A stretch of DNA of 21,154 nucleotides from positions 1 to 21,154 of the forward strand of contig NZ_CAMLFY010000076.1 of the NCBI RefSeq assembly GCF_946479415.1, read 5' to 3'. Of this stretch, positions 7,302 through 16,513 are shown one piece after another (within the stretch, counting starts at the first letter, position 1; every line of letters starts with the position of its first letter). The notes under the pieces are model-generated. The model was not told where the DNA came from and searched no databases. It worked only from the letters and a program-made list of their open reading frames with translations. The DNA comes from an uncultured Shinella sp. (lineage in GTDB: Bacteria; Pseudomonadota; Alphaproteobacteria; Rhizobiales; Rhizobiaceae). A program made the translations under genes and the position numbers.

Positions 7302-8213
7302 ATGCGCCCAGTCGTCAAGTTTATCGGAGCAGCTCTGGCCCTCGGCCTGGCTGCTGGTGCCGCCCAGGCCCAGGTCGTCGTTTCCTCGAAGATCGATACG
7401 GAAGGCGGCGTTCTCGGCAACATCATCCTGTCCGTTCTGAATGCCAACGGCATCCAGACGACGGACCGCGTGCAGCTCGGCGCGACGCCGGTCGTGCGCC
7501 AGGCGATCATCGCAGGCGAGATCGACATCTATCCGGAATATACCGGCAATGCCGCCTTCTTCTTCGAAAAGGCCGACGATCCGGCCTGGAAGGATGCGAC
7601 CAAGGCCTATGAGCTTGCCAAGACGCTCGACTATGACGCCAACAAGATCGTCTGGCTGCAGCCGTCGCCGGCCAACAACACCTGGGCGATCGCGCTGCGC
7701 AAGGATGTGACCGAGCCGAACAAGCTCGTCACGCTCAGCGACTTCGGCAAATACGTCTCCGGCGGTGGCCAGGTCGTTCTCGCGGCCTCCTCGGAATTCG
7801 TGAACTCGGCAGCGGCGCTTCCAGCCTTCCAGACGACCTACGGCTTCACGCTGAAGCCGGAACAGCTGATCACGCTTTCGGGCGGTGACACCGCCGCGAC
7901 GATTGCCGCCGCCGCCAACCAGACCAACGGCGCGAACGCCGCGATGGTCTACGGCACGGATGGCGGCATTGCGCCGTCGGGCCTCGTCGTTCTCGAAGAC
8001 GACAAGGGCGTGCAGCCGGTCTACCAGCCTTCGCCGATCATCCGCGAAGAGGTGCTGAAGGCCAATCCGCAGATCGAGGAGCTGCTGAAGCCCGTCTTCG
8101 AAAAGCTCGACCTCGTCACGCTGCAGGATCTCAACGGCCGCGTTCAGGTCGGCGGCGAGCCGGCCAAGGCAGTTGCCGAAGACTTCCTCAAGAAGAATGG
8201 CTTCATCAAGTAA
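7302..8213 (+). CDS. osmF: Glycine betaine-type ABC transporter substrate-binding protein (OsmF/YehZ family)
   Basis: This is a 303-residue periplasmic binding protein. A signal peptide covers residues 1-23 (cleavage at AQA/QVVV). The mature part shows the OpuAC/OsmF fold signatures: VVSSKIDTEGGVLGNIIL at the start, GEIDIYPEYTGNA in the first lobe, and NNTWAIALR, which supplies an aromatic residue of the kind used for quaternary-amine binding. ATG 7302 follows AAGGAGAGG at 7286-7294 with 7-base spacing. It captures a glycine betaine-like quaternary ammonium compound for the three membrane and ATPase genes that follow. Gene order and sizes match E. coli yehZ-yehY-yehX-yehW (about 305, 385, 308 and 243 residues). 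E. coli YehZ has low affinity for betaine, so the natural ligand in this organism may differ. Confidence 0.88.
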   Translation: MRPVVKFIGAALALGLAAGAAQAQVVVSSKIDTEGGVLGNIILSVLNANGIQTTDRVQLGATPVVRQAIIAGEIDIYPEYTGNAAFFFEKADDPAWKDATKAYELAKTLDYDANKIVWLQPSPANNTWAIALRKDVTEPNKLVTLSDFGKYVSGGGQVVLAASSEFVNSAAALPAFQTTYGFTLKPEQLITLSGGDTAATIAAAANQTNGANAAMVYGTDGGIAPSGLVVLEDDKGVQPVYQPSPIIREEVLKANPQIEELLKPVFEKLDLVTLQDLNGRVQVGGEPAKAVAEDFLKKNGFIK

Positions 8214-8222
8214 GCTCTTTTC

Positions 8223-8248
8223 ACCCTTCGCCCATCCGGGCGGAGGGT
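8223..8248 (+). terminator. Hairpin after the binding-protein gene (attenuator or mRNA-stabilising stem)
   Basis: ACCCTTCGCCC (8223-8233) pairs with GGGCGGAGGGT (8238-8248) in an 11-bp stem with one G-U pair and loop ATCC. It is followed by TTCCCCTTT rather than a clean U-run. It sits in the 55-base gap between the binding-protein and permease genes of one operon. A partial terminator or a 3' stabiliser that keeps binding-protein mRNA in excess is more likely than a full stop. Confidence 0.65.
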
Positions 8249-8268
8249 TTCCCCTTTGAAAGGCGTGC

Positions 8269-9429
8269 ATGCGGTTCAGGATCGACAAGCTCGGCGTGGT
8301 GATCGCCGCTTTGCTGGCTTACGGCGCCTTTCTAGCGCCGTTTGCCAATTTCCGTGCCAACCGCATCGTGCCGGGCGAGCCGCGGGCGATCCTCGATGCG
8401 CTGCCATCCGGCCTCGGCGCTGTGCTGCTCGCCTTTGTTATCGTCGCCCTCGTGCTCATCGTGCTGAAGACGCCGACGCTTCTGCGGCTGATGCTCGGCC
8501 TCGCGGCCCTGGCAATCCTCGCGGTTCTGATCGGCCTTGCCGCCGGCCATCTGACGCCACCGGAAAATACCTATGCCCGCGTCTCGCCGGCCTCCGGTTT
8601 CTGGCTCACCAGCTTTGCCTTCGCGCTTCTGACCGCCGATGCGCTGGCCCGGCTGAAGCTCGCGCCGCTTGCGCGGGTGGCGCTGCTGGCGGCCGTTACC
8701 GTCGCTATCGCGGCACTTCTGATGTCCGGCGCCTGGGACGGGCTGTCGATCCTCAAGGAATATGGCAGCCGCGCCGAGACCTTCTGGCTGGAGGCGAGCC
8801 GGCATGTCGTGCTGGCGCTCGGCTCGCTGGCGGCCGCGTCCTTGGTCGGCCTGCCGCTTGGCATTCTTTGCCATCGGGTGGAAGCCTTGCGCGCCGGGGT
8901 ACTCAATGTGCTCAACATCATCCAGACGATTCCGTCGATTGCGCTGTTCGGCCTGCTCATCGCACCGCTCGGCTGGATCGCGCTCAATGTGCCGGGAGCG
9001 GCGGCCATCGGCATTCGCGGCATCGGCGCCGCCCCCGCCTTTGTCGCGCTTTTCCTCTATTCGCTGCTGCCTGTCGTCGCCAACACGGTGGTCGGCCTTG
9101 CCGGCGTGCCGCGCGATGCCAATGATGCGGCGCGCGGCATCGGCATGACGGATCGCCAGCGGCTGTTCGGCGTCGAGCTTCCACTGGCCTTTCCGGTCAT
9201 TCTCACGGGCATCCGTATCGTGCTGGTGCAGAATATCGGCCTTGCCACCATTGCCGCCCTGATCGGCGGCGGCGGCTTCGGCGTCTTCGTCTTCCAGGGC
9301 ATCGGCCAGACGGCCATGGACCTCGTGCTGCTCGGCGCGGTGCCGACGGTCGCGCTCGCCTTTGCGGCGGCGACCGTTCTCGACGCCGCGACCGAACTTT
9401 CCCATTCCAAACCCGGCAGGGCAGCATGA
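8269..9429 (+). CDS. yehY: Glycine betaine-type ABC transporter permease (YehY-like, long form)
   Basis: This 386-residue inner-membrane protein has two halves. Residues 1 to about 170 hold several extra hydrophobic segments (VIAALLAYGAFLAPF, VLLAFVIVALVLIVL, LGLAALAILAVLIGLAAG). The C-terminal half is the BPD_transp_1 permease domain, with the EAA-type ATPase-contact loop DAARGIGMTDRQRLFGVELP. The long N-terminal extension is characteristic of YehY relative to the shorter ProW/OpuAB permeases and matches its length. The start at 8269 has GAAAGG (8258-8263) in front. The 3' end overlaps the ATPase gene by ATGA (9426-9429), showing coupled translation. It forms the channel together with the shorter permease at 10361-11104. 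Confidence 0.88.
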   Translation: MRFRIDKLGVVIAALLAYGAFLAPFANFRANRIVPGEPRAILDALPSGLGAVLLAFVIVALVLIVLKTPTLLRLMLGLAALAILAVLIGLAAGHLTPPENTYARVSPASGFWLTSFAFALLTADALARLKLAPLARVALLAAVTVAIAALLMSGAWDGLSILKEYGSRAETFWLEASRHVVLALGSLAAASLVGLPLGILCHRVEALRAGVLNVLNIIQTIPSIALFGLLIAPLGWIALNVPGAAAIGIRGIGAAPAFVALFLYSLLPVVANTVVGLAGVPRDANDAARGIGMTDRQRLFGVELPLAFPVILTGIRIVLVQNIGLATIAALIGGGGFGVFVFQGIGQTAMDLVLLGAVPTVALAFAAATVLDAATELSHSKPGRAA

Positions 9430-10364
9430 TCGAGATCGAAGGCATTACCAAGCACTACGGCGACAACACGGTCGTCGACACTGTCTCGATGACCATCGCG
9501 CCGCGCACGATCACCGTCATCGTCGGCACGTCGGGCTCCGGCAAGACGACGCTGATGCGCATGGTCAACCGCCTGGTCGAGCCGACCTCGGGCATCATCC
9601 GCATCGACGGCGAGGACAATCGGTCGATCCCCGGCTACGAACTGCGCCGACGCATCGGCTATGCCATCCAGGGCCACGGCCTCTTTCCGCACCGTACGGT
9701 CGCGGAAAACATCGCCACCGTGCCCGGCCTGCTGGGATGGGACAAAGGCCGCATCGATGCCAAGGTGAAGGAGTTGCTCTCGCTTTTCCAGCTCGATCCC
9801 GCCGCCTTCGGCCCGCGTTACCCGCACGAACTGTCGGGTGGCCAGCAGCAGCGCGTCGGCGTTGCCCGCGCGCTCGCCGCCGAGCCGAAAATTCTTTTGA
9901 TGGACGAGCCCTTCGGCGCGCTCGATCCGGTCATCCGCGCCAAGGCGCAGGACGACCTGCTGGCCATCCAGAGACATTTCGGCACGACCATCATCCTCGT
10001 CACGCATGACATGGAGGAGGCCTTCCACCTCGCCGACAAGATCGCCGTGATGGACAAGGGCAGGATCGTGCAATACGCCGCGCCCGAGGAGATGCTGGTC
10101 AATCCCGCCACGGATTTCGTCGAGACGTTGATCGGCGCCGGCGAGCGGCCGTTCCGGCTTCTTTCGATCGGCACGGCGGGGGATGCTGCCGAAGCGGGCA
10201 ATGCGGAGGGTGAACCGCTCCCGGCGGCCACCAGCCAGCGCGATGCCCTGTCGGCGCTGCTCTGGTCCGGTCGTGATGCCCTGCCGGTCGTCGGTGCGGA
10301 TGGCGCAGCCCTCGGCCGCGTGACGCTCGCCGGCCTTGCCCGCCGTGCCGCGAGGCCGCAATGA
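9426..10364 (+). CDS. yehX: Glycine betaine-type ABC transporter ATP-binding protein with C-terminal CBS-like region
   Basis: This is a 312-residue ABC ATPase. Walker A GTSGSGKT is at residues 34-41, the signature LSGGQ at 136-140, Walker B ILLMDE at 156-161 and the switch His194 in THD. The region QGHGLFPHRTVAENI is the Q-loop area typical of the ProV/OpuCA group. After about residue 235 there is a linker, then a roughly 50-residue segment (SQRDALSALLWSGRDALPVVGADGAALGRVTL) that looks like one CBS motif. In OpuA, paired CBS motifs sense ionic strength or cyclic di-AMP; here only one is evident. Both gene ends overlap their neighbours by ATGA, at 9426-9429 and 10361-10364, so the three genes are one translational unit. 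The protein powers uptake from the cytoplasmic face. Confidence 0.92.
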   Translation: MIEIEGITKHYGDNTVVDTVSMTIAPRTITVIVGTSGSGKTTLMRMVNRLVEPTSGIIRIDGEDNRSIPGYELRRRIGYAIQGHGLFPHRTVAENIATVPGLLGWDKGRIDAKVKELLSLFQLDPAAFGPRYPHELSGGQQQRVGVARALAAEPKILLMDEPFGALDPVIRAKAQDDLLAIQRHFGTTIILVTHDMEEAFHLADKIAVMDKGRIVQYAAPEEMLVNPATDFVETLIGAGERPFRLLSIGTAGDAAEAGNAEGEPLPAATSQRDALSALLWSGRDALPVVGADGAALGRVTLAGLARRAARPQ

Positions 10365-11104
10365 AGCGGCTTCTGCCCAATCTCCTGCGGCTGGCGGCGC
10401 TGATCATCCTGATCGCCTTTCTCGTCCAGCCCGGCCTGTTCGAGCCGCTCTTGAAGCCGCTGGTGCAGGCCAATGCGCCGGCGATCTACAATCAGGGCAG
10501 CCTGCTCTCGCTGACGCTGTCGCATCTCGCGACCGTTTTTACCGCGACGCTGGCCGCAACCATCGTCGCCGTCGGGCTCGCCATTCTCGTGACGCGGCCC
10601 ATCGGCGCGGAATTCCTGCCGCTGTCGCGCAGCCTCGTGAATATCGGCCAGACCTTTCCGCCGGTCGCCGTGCTGGCGCTTGCCGTGCCCGCTGTCGGCT
10701 TTGGCGAGAAGCCGACGCTGATTGCGCTTTTCCTCTATGGCCTGCTGCCGATCTTCGAAAATTCCATGACCGGCCTTTCCACCCTGCCGCCCGCCATCGT
10801 GGAGGCGGCGAAGGGAACCGGCATGACGGCATGGCAGCGGCTGACCAAGGTGGAGCTGCCGCTGGCGCTGCCGATCATTCTCGCCGGCATCCGCCTTTCG
10901 GTGACCATCAGCCTGGCCACCGCCACCATCGGTTCGACGGTCGCGGCAAAAACCCTCGGCGAGGTCATCATCGCCGGCCTGCAGTCCAACAACCTTGCCT
11001 TCGTGCTGCAAGGTGGTCTCGTCGTCGCGGTGCTGGCGGTGCTGATCTACGATGCCTTCTCCGCGCTCGAGCGCATGCTTTCGCGCCGGGCGGGTCGAGT
11101 CTAA
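10361..11104 (+). CDS. yehW: Glycine betaine-type ABC transporter permease (YehW-like, short form)
   Basis: This 247-residue membrane protein has an N-terminal segment (LLRLAALIILIAFLV) and a BPD_transp_1 domain. Family features are the SHLATVFTATLAATIVAVGLAI stretch, the hinge GQTFPPVAVLALAVPAVG, and the ATPase-contact loop EAAKGTGMTAWQRLTKVELPLALP. It pairs with the longer permease to form the translocation pathway of the betaine-type importer. The start is fixed by the ATGA overlap with the ATPase gene. Its stop codon (11102-11104) overlaps the stop codon of the convergent Dabb-domain gene (11101-11103). No terminator hairpin follows it, so transcripts of this operon may run into antisense of the sugar operon. 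Confidence 0.88.
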   Translation: MKRLLPNLLRLAALIILIAFLVQPGLFEPLLKPLVQANAPAIYNQGSLLSLTLSHLATVFTATLAATIVAVGLAILVTRPIGAEFLPLSRSLVNIGQTFPPVAVLALAVPAVGFGEKPTLIALFLYGLLPIFENSMTGLSTLPPAIVEAAKGTGMTAWQRLTKVELPLALPIILAGIRLSVTISLATATIGSTVAAKTLGEVIIAGLQSNNLAFVLQGGLVVAVLAVLIYDAFSALERMLSRRAGRV

Positions 11105-11418
11105 TCGTCGGTTTCGAGATCGTAGACGAGAATGCCGGCGACGCCGCCCTCGGCCGCCGCGACAAGGCGGCCGCCGGTCTGTTTATGCTCGGGATCTTCC
11201 AGATAGGCATCGCGCGAAAAACTGTCGGCGAAATCGACAATGAAGCCGTCTGAAAAGCCCTTGTCCATGCTGGTTTCCGGGCTGACATTGGTGCCGATAT
11301 GCACGGCGACCATGCCCGGCAGGCGGTCTTTCAGGGCATCGATCTCGTTGAACAGCTCGGTCTTGTAGGCGACGGAAATGGTCGGCTTGAAGCGGATGAA
11401 GACGCAGTGGCGGATCAT
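11101..11418 (-). CDS. Dabb (stress-responsive A/B barrel) domain protein
   Basis: This small 105-residue protein starts MIRHCVFIRFKP and contains LPGMVAVHIGTNVSPE, SDGFIVDFADSFSRDAYLEDPEHK and a hydrophobic last strand (GGVAGILVYDLE). This is the pattern of the Dabb family, small dimeric ferredoxin-like alpha-beta barrels. The frame is open further upstream, but that part is antiparallel noise inside the GMC gene; ATG 11418 follows an AGGGGGAA ribosome site and fits the family's usual length. It is the last gene of the sugar operon, 8 bases after the preceding GMC oxidoreductase gene. Family members are poorly characterised; some act on or bind small ring compounds. A role with the oxidised sugar intermediate is only an inference from position. 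Confidence 0.85.
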   Translation of the reverse strand: MIRHCVFIRFKPTISVAYKTELFNEIDALKDRLPGMVAVHIGTNVSPETSMDKGFSDGFIVDFADSFSRDAYLEDPEHKQTGGRLVAAAEGGVAGILVYDLETDD

Positions 11419-11426
11419 GGTTCCCC

Positions 11427-13082
11427 CTATCGGATGTTGGCGCGGGCGCGCGGACGCTGGTCGTTGCGCTCGTACTGAAAGACCTGGGCCGGCAGCGCCG
11501 GCAGGCCGCGGATGATGTCCGCGCCCTTCTCGCCCACCATGATGGTCGGCGCATTGGTGTTGCACGAAGGCACGCGCGGCATGACGGAACTGTCGCAGAC
11601 GCGCAGTCCGTCAAGCCCATGCACCTTCAAATCGAGCCCGACGACGGCATCCGCGCCCGTGCCCATCTTGCAGGTGCCGACGGGATGATGGTCCGTCTTG
11701 GCATTGGCGCAGCCATAGTTGAACAGGTCTTCGTCTGTCACGACCTTCGGTCCCGGCAGGCGCTCGGCCATGACGAAGGGTTTCAGCGCAGCCTGCTGCA
11801 TGATTTCGCGGGCGATCTTCAGGCCCTCGAGCGACATCTTACGATCATGCGGGTCGTCCCAGTAGTTCGGATCGATCAGCGGTGCGGCCGAGGGGTCGGC
11901 GGAGGCAAGCCGCACCGTACCCTTGGAGCGCGGGTGCAGATAGGCGGAGTTCAGCGTCACGCCGGCGTTCTTCAGCTTTTCGACACCCGCTTCGATGCCT
12001 GAGCCGAGGCCTAGATGGAACTGGATGTCCGGCGAACGCGCCTCCGGATCCGCATACCAAAAGCCGCCGGTTTCGAAGAGCGAGGAGGCGACGGGGCCGG
12101 AACGGAACAGCACATATTGCAGGCCGGCCCAGAGCGTGCGGTGCAGCTTGGCCACGCCGTCATAGGTATGGTCGCCGGTGCATTCGGAGATGACGAAGAG
12201 GTCGAGATGGTCCTGCATGTTGGAGCCGACGCCGGGCAGGTCGTGCTTGACCTCGACGCCGACCGAACGCAGGTGATCGGCCGGGCCGATGCCGGATTGC
12301 TGCAACAGTTTCGGCGAGCCGATGGCGCCGGAGGAGACGAGCACCTCACGCTCGGCCCGGATGGTCTCGACACCGTTGCCGCTGACGACCTCGACGCCGA
12401 CGGCGCGCGTGCCCTCCAGCACGATGCGGGCGACGCGGGCGCCGGTGCGGATGGTGAGGTTCTTGCGATCCTTGATCGGCGAGAGATAGCCGAGCGAGGC
12501 GGAGGAGCGGCGGCGGTTGCGCTGGGTCAGCTGATAGAAGCCGACGCCGGCCTGCTGGCGGCCGTTGAAATCGTGATTGTAGGGAATACCGAGTTCCTGG
12601 CCGGCGCGGATATAGGCGTCGCAGATCGGCAGCGCCGAGACCGGCATGGAAACACCGAGCGGCCCGCCATAGGAATGGTAGTCGTCGGCGAAACGCTGGT
12701 TGTCCTCGGCGCGCTTGAAGTAGGGCAGGATTTCCCGGTAGCTCCAGCCCTCGCAGCCGTCTTCGCTGGCCCAGAGATCGTAGTCGGCGGCGTTGCCGCG
12801 CGTATAGAGCTGCGCATTGATCGAGGAACCGCCGCCGATGACCTTGGCCTGCGTGTAGCGCAGGACGCGGCCTTTCATGTGCTTCTGTGGCACGGTTTCC
12901 CAGCCCCAGCTGGCAACGCCCTTGGTCATCTTGGCGAAGCCGGCCGGCATGTGGAACAGCGGGTTCCAGTCCCCGCCGCCGGCTTCCAGCAGCAGCACGC
13001 GGACGGTCGGGTCCTCGGAAAGCCGGTTCGCCAGAACGCAGCCGGCGGGGCCGGCGCCGGTGATGATATAGTCATAGGTCAT
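11427..13082 (-). CDS. GMC-family FAD oxidoreductase (choline/alcohol dehydrogenase-like)
   Basis: This is a 551-residue glucose-methanol-choline flavoprotein. The N-terminal FAD motif is GAGPAGCVLANRLSED (residues 9-24), with LLLEAGG ending the second strand. The flavin-contact signature VIGGGSSINAQLYTRG and the GMC signature SSGAIGSPKLLQQSGIGP follow. The catalytic His (about 466) is in HPVGTCKMG, with the partner Asn (about 510) in CNTNAPTIMVGEKGADII. There is no signal peptide, so it should be cytoplasmic or peripherally membrane bound. It resembles the choline dehydrogenase branch, whose members oxidise many alcohols and polyols. The genomic setting is a sugar importer rather than betaine genes (no BetB or BetI nearby), so I do not assign betA. 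The start at 13082 gives the normal N-terminus; the open frame runs 109 codons further upstream into the SDR gene but is not coding there. Confidence 0.9.
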   Translation of the reverse strand: MTYDYIITGAGPAGCVLANRLSEDPTVRVLLLEAGGGDWNPLFHMPAGFAKMTKGVASWGWETVPQKHMKGRVLRYTQAKVIGGGSSINAQLYTRGNAADYDLWASEDGCEGWSYREILPYFKRAEDNQRFADDYHSYGGPLGVSMPVSALPICDAYIRAGQELGIPYNHDFNGRQQAGVGFYQLTQRNRRRSSASLGYLSPIKDRKNLTIRTGARVARIVLEGTRAVGVEVVSGNGVETIRAEREVLVSSGAIGSPKLLQQSGIGPADHLRSVGVEVKHDLPGVGSNMQDHLDLFVISECTGDHTYDGVAKLHRTLWAGLQYVLFRSGPVASSLFETGGFWYADPEARSPDIQFHLGLGSGIEAGVEKLKNAGVTLNSAYLHPRSKGTVRLASADPSAAPLIDPNYWDDPHDRKMSLEGLKIAREIMQQAALKPFVMAERLPGPKVVTDEDLFNYGCANAKTDHHPVGTCKMGTGADAVVGLDLKVHGLDGLRVCDSSVMPRVPSCNTNAPTIMVGEKGADIIRGLPALPAQVFQYERNDQRPRARANIR

Positions 13083-13117
13083 GCCTTGGTCCTCAGAATG
13101 TATGCAGGCGCGGCGGC

Positions 13118-13888
13118 TCAGAGCCTGCCGATCGACAGCCCGCCGTCGAGATTGATCACCGAGCCGGTGGCGAAGGCGAATTTGCCGCTCGCGAGCGCCG
13201 CCGCGACGGAGCCGATGTCCTCGGGCTCGCCCCAGCGCTTCATCGGCACGAGGCCGCCTTCGATCAGCGCGTCGTATTTCGTGGAGACGGCGGCCGTCAT
13301 GTCGGAGCGGATGATGCCCGGACGGATTTCGAACACGCCGATACCGGTGTCCGCGAGCCTGAGCGCCAGTCCCTGGCTGAAGGCGGCAAGGCCGGCCTTT
13401 GTCATGCAATAGTCGAGCCGTTCGGGCGAGGTGAGGCCGGCGGAAACGGAGGTAATGTTGATGATCGCCCGTGGACTGGCCGCCTGCTTCGAACGGAGCA
13501 TGGCCTTCAGCACAGCCTGCGTGAAGAACACCGTGCCGCGCAGGTTCGTCGAGACGATCGTGTCGAAATTCTCCGGCGCCAGATCGAGAAAATCACCGCG
13601 CACGACGGAGGCGATGCCGGCATTGTTGACGAGGCAATTTATGGCGCCAAGCTGGTCTTCGACGGCCGCGACCGTGGCGGCATGGCCGGAGAGATCGGCA
13701 AGATCGCCCTTGAGGTAGATCGCGCGGGCACCCAACCGGGCGAGGTCGGAAATCATTGTATCGGTCGTGGCATCGCTGTCGCCGATGCCGGTGATCGCGA
13801 TGTCGAAGCCTTCGGCTGCCAGGGCTTTCGCGATGCCGAGGCCGATGCCGCGGCGGCCGCCGGTGACGGTGGCGACGGGGCGCGTCAT
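13118..13888 (-). CDS. Short-chain dehydrogenase/reductase (FabG-like SDR)
   Basis: This is a 256-residue classical SDR. The cofactor motif TGGRRGIG is at residues 9-16, NNAG at 88-91, the active-site Asn at 115, Ser147, and Tyr160-x3-Lys164 in YCMTK. The C-terminal INLDGG is also conserved. The small residues following the second strand (ITGIGD) leave NAD versus NADP open. Such proteins are often labelled 3-ketoacyl-ACP reductase, but here the gene lies between two GMC oxidoreductase genes in a sugar-uptake operon. Interconversion of a keto-sugar and a sugar alcohol is therefore a better guess. The ATG at 13888 overlaps the stop of the upstream GMC gene as ATGA (13885-13888) and is preceded by AAAGGAG, so the two are translationally coupled. 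Confidence 0.9.
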   Translation of the reverse strand: MTRPVATVTGGRRGIGLGIAKALAAEGFDIAITGIGDSDATTDTMISDLARLGARAIYLKGDLADLSGHAATVAAVEDQLGAINCLVNNAGIASVVRGDFLDLAPENFDTIVSTNLRGTVFFTQAVLKAMLRSKQAASPRAIINITSVSAGLTSPERLDYCMTKAGLAAFSQGLALRLADTGIGVFEIRPGIIRSDMTAAVSTKYDALIEGGLVPMKRWGEPEDIGSVAAALASGKFAFATGSVINLDGGLSIGRL

Positions 13889-15384
13889 GCTGACAACTCC
13901 TTTGCGCGGATATGGTCGGCGACGCGCAGCGCCTGGGCGGCGATGGTGAGCGCCGGATTGACGGCCGCCGAGGTCGGCAGGCAGCCGCCGTCGACGACGT
14001 AGAGATTGGCGTGGTCGAAGGCGCGGCAATAAGGGTCGAGCGGGGCGGTGGCCGGATCGAGGCCCATGCGCACCGTGCCGCACTGGTGCGAGGGGGTGCG
14101 CTTGTCGAAGGGCTGCGTGAGGACGATTGGGTAGCCGGCGGCCTTGAAATGGGCGCGCATCTTCGCCTCCAGGCCGGCGAGTGCCTCCATGTTGGAACGC
14201 TTCCATTGCATGATGATGCCCTTGCCGTCGACCATGATGCGGCTTTCGGGATTCGGAAGGTCTTCGGTCATCATGTACCAGTCGATCGCGTGGCCGGCCA
14301 TGAAGTCGAGCGCGAAGCGGGGGGCGTAGGCCGGCGCGTTGGCTTTCAGGATGTCGCCGTTGATCTTGCCCAGCAGCTGGACATTGCCGAGCGGCAGGCC
14401 GTCGCGACCGCCGGTCAGATAATAGTCGTTCAGCATCAGCGTCTTCTGGTAGATGCTGTCGTTGCGCCGGAACGGATTGATTGCCAGCATGGCGCTGCAA
14501 TTGTGGTTCATGAAGTTGCGGCCGACCTGGTCCGAGCCGTTGGCGAGCCCTTTGCCGTCGCCGGAGCGCAGCAGGATGGCGGCCGAGTTGATCGCGCCAG
14601 CCGAGAGGATGACGAGTTTCGGGGAAAGCCGCCTCCTCTCGCCGCCGTGGGTGTAGTGGATCGCGGTGATCCGGCCGTCCGGTCCTGCCTCCAGCGTATC
14701 GACATGGGCGGAGGTGACAAGCGTGATATCAGGATCGAGCAGGGCGGCAGCAAGCGGCGCGGTCTCCGCGTCTTTCTTGCCCTTGCCGGCGTTGGGAAAG
14801 CCATCCCAGGGCGTGCGCCCGCCGGCAAGCCATGTGTCGATATCGACGCCGAGCGGCAGGGTCGCCGGATTGAGCCCCTGCGCCTTCAGCTCCGTGCGGG
14901 CGCGGGCGATGGCCGGCTCGTCCGGCACGGGGCCGTGCGGATAGGGCGTGGAATGGTGCGGTTCGGTCGGGTCCTGGCCCAGTTCGCCGCGCACCTCGAA
15001 CAGGCGCTCGGCCTTGCCGTACCACGGCTCCAGCTCTTCGTAGGGGAAGGGCCAGGCCGGCGAGACGCCACCGAGATGCTGCATCTCGGTGAAATCCTCG
15101 GCGCGATAGCGCAGGAGCACCGCGCCGAAGAGCTTGGAGTTGCCGCCGACGAAATAGAAATTGCCCGGATTGAACGCCGTGCCATCAGGCTCGCGCCACA
15201 TCTCCTTCGGCCGGAAATGGCCGTCGACGAAGATCGAGCGGTAGCTGCGCGTCTCGGGCGTATCGGGCAGGCGCTCGCCGCGCTCGAGGATGACGATGCG
15301 CGCGCCCGAGCCGGCAAGTGCTGCGGCCATGGTGGAGCCGCCGATGCCCGATCCGATGATGACGATGTCCGGCTGCGTGGTCAT
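13885..15384 (-). CDS. GMC-family FAD oxidoreductase (bacterial sugar/polyol dehydrogenase-like)
   Basis: This is a 499-residue flavoprotein. The FAD dinucleotide motif is GSGIGG at residues 11-16, with Glu34 in ILERG binding the ribose. The segment GNSKLFGAVLLRYRAEDF is the flavin-contact part. At the C-terminus the catalytic pair is His433 in HQCGTVRMG and Asn476 in SAAVNPALTIAAQALRVADHI. The short middle region and C-terminus place it with the bacterial gluconate/fructose dehydrogenase and pyranose oxidase-like side of the superfamily, clearly apart from the choline dehydrogenase-like GMC protein encoded downstream. There is no Tat or Sec signal, so it probably acts inside the cell. It follows the transporter ATPase gene after 8 bases and overlaps the SDR gene by ATGA. 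The substrate is presumably the imported sugar or glycoside, but nothing in the sequence fixes which. Confidence 0.87.
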   Translation of the reverse strand: MTTQPDIVIIGSGIGGSTMAAALAGSGARIVILERGERLPDTPETRSYRSIFVDGHFRPKEMWREPDGTAFNPGNFYFVGGNSKLFGAVLLRYRAEDFTEMQHLGGVSPAWPFPYEELEPWYGKAERLFEVRGELGQDPTEPHHSTPYPHGPVPDEPAIARARTELKAQGLNPATLPLGVDIDTWLAGGRTPWDGFPNAGKGKKDAETAPLAAALLDPDITLVTSAHVDTLEAGPDGRITAIHYTHGGERRRLSPKLVILSAGAINSAAILLRSGDGKGLANGSDQVGRNFMNHNCSAMLAINPFRRNDSIYQKTLMLNDYYLTGGRDGLPLGNVQLLGKINGDILKANAPAYAPRFALDFMAGHAIDWYMMTEDLPNPESRIMVDGKGIIMQWKRSNMEALAGLEAKMRAHFKAAGYPIVLTQPFDKRTPSHQCGTVRMGLDPATAPLDPYCRAFDHANLYVVDGGCLPTSAAVNPALTIAAQALRVADHIRAKELSA

Positions 15385-15392
15385 GGTTTTAC

Positions 15393-16508
<1,116 letters not shown>

Positions 16509-16513
16509 GGGCG

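Noticed and set aside
11427..13082. Annotation as choline dehydrogenase betA, linked to the betaine importer
   Set aside because: It is on the opposite strand from the importer, in a sugar operon, with no betaine aldehyde dehydrogenase or BetI regulator beside it. The GMC family is too broad to fix choline as substrate.
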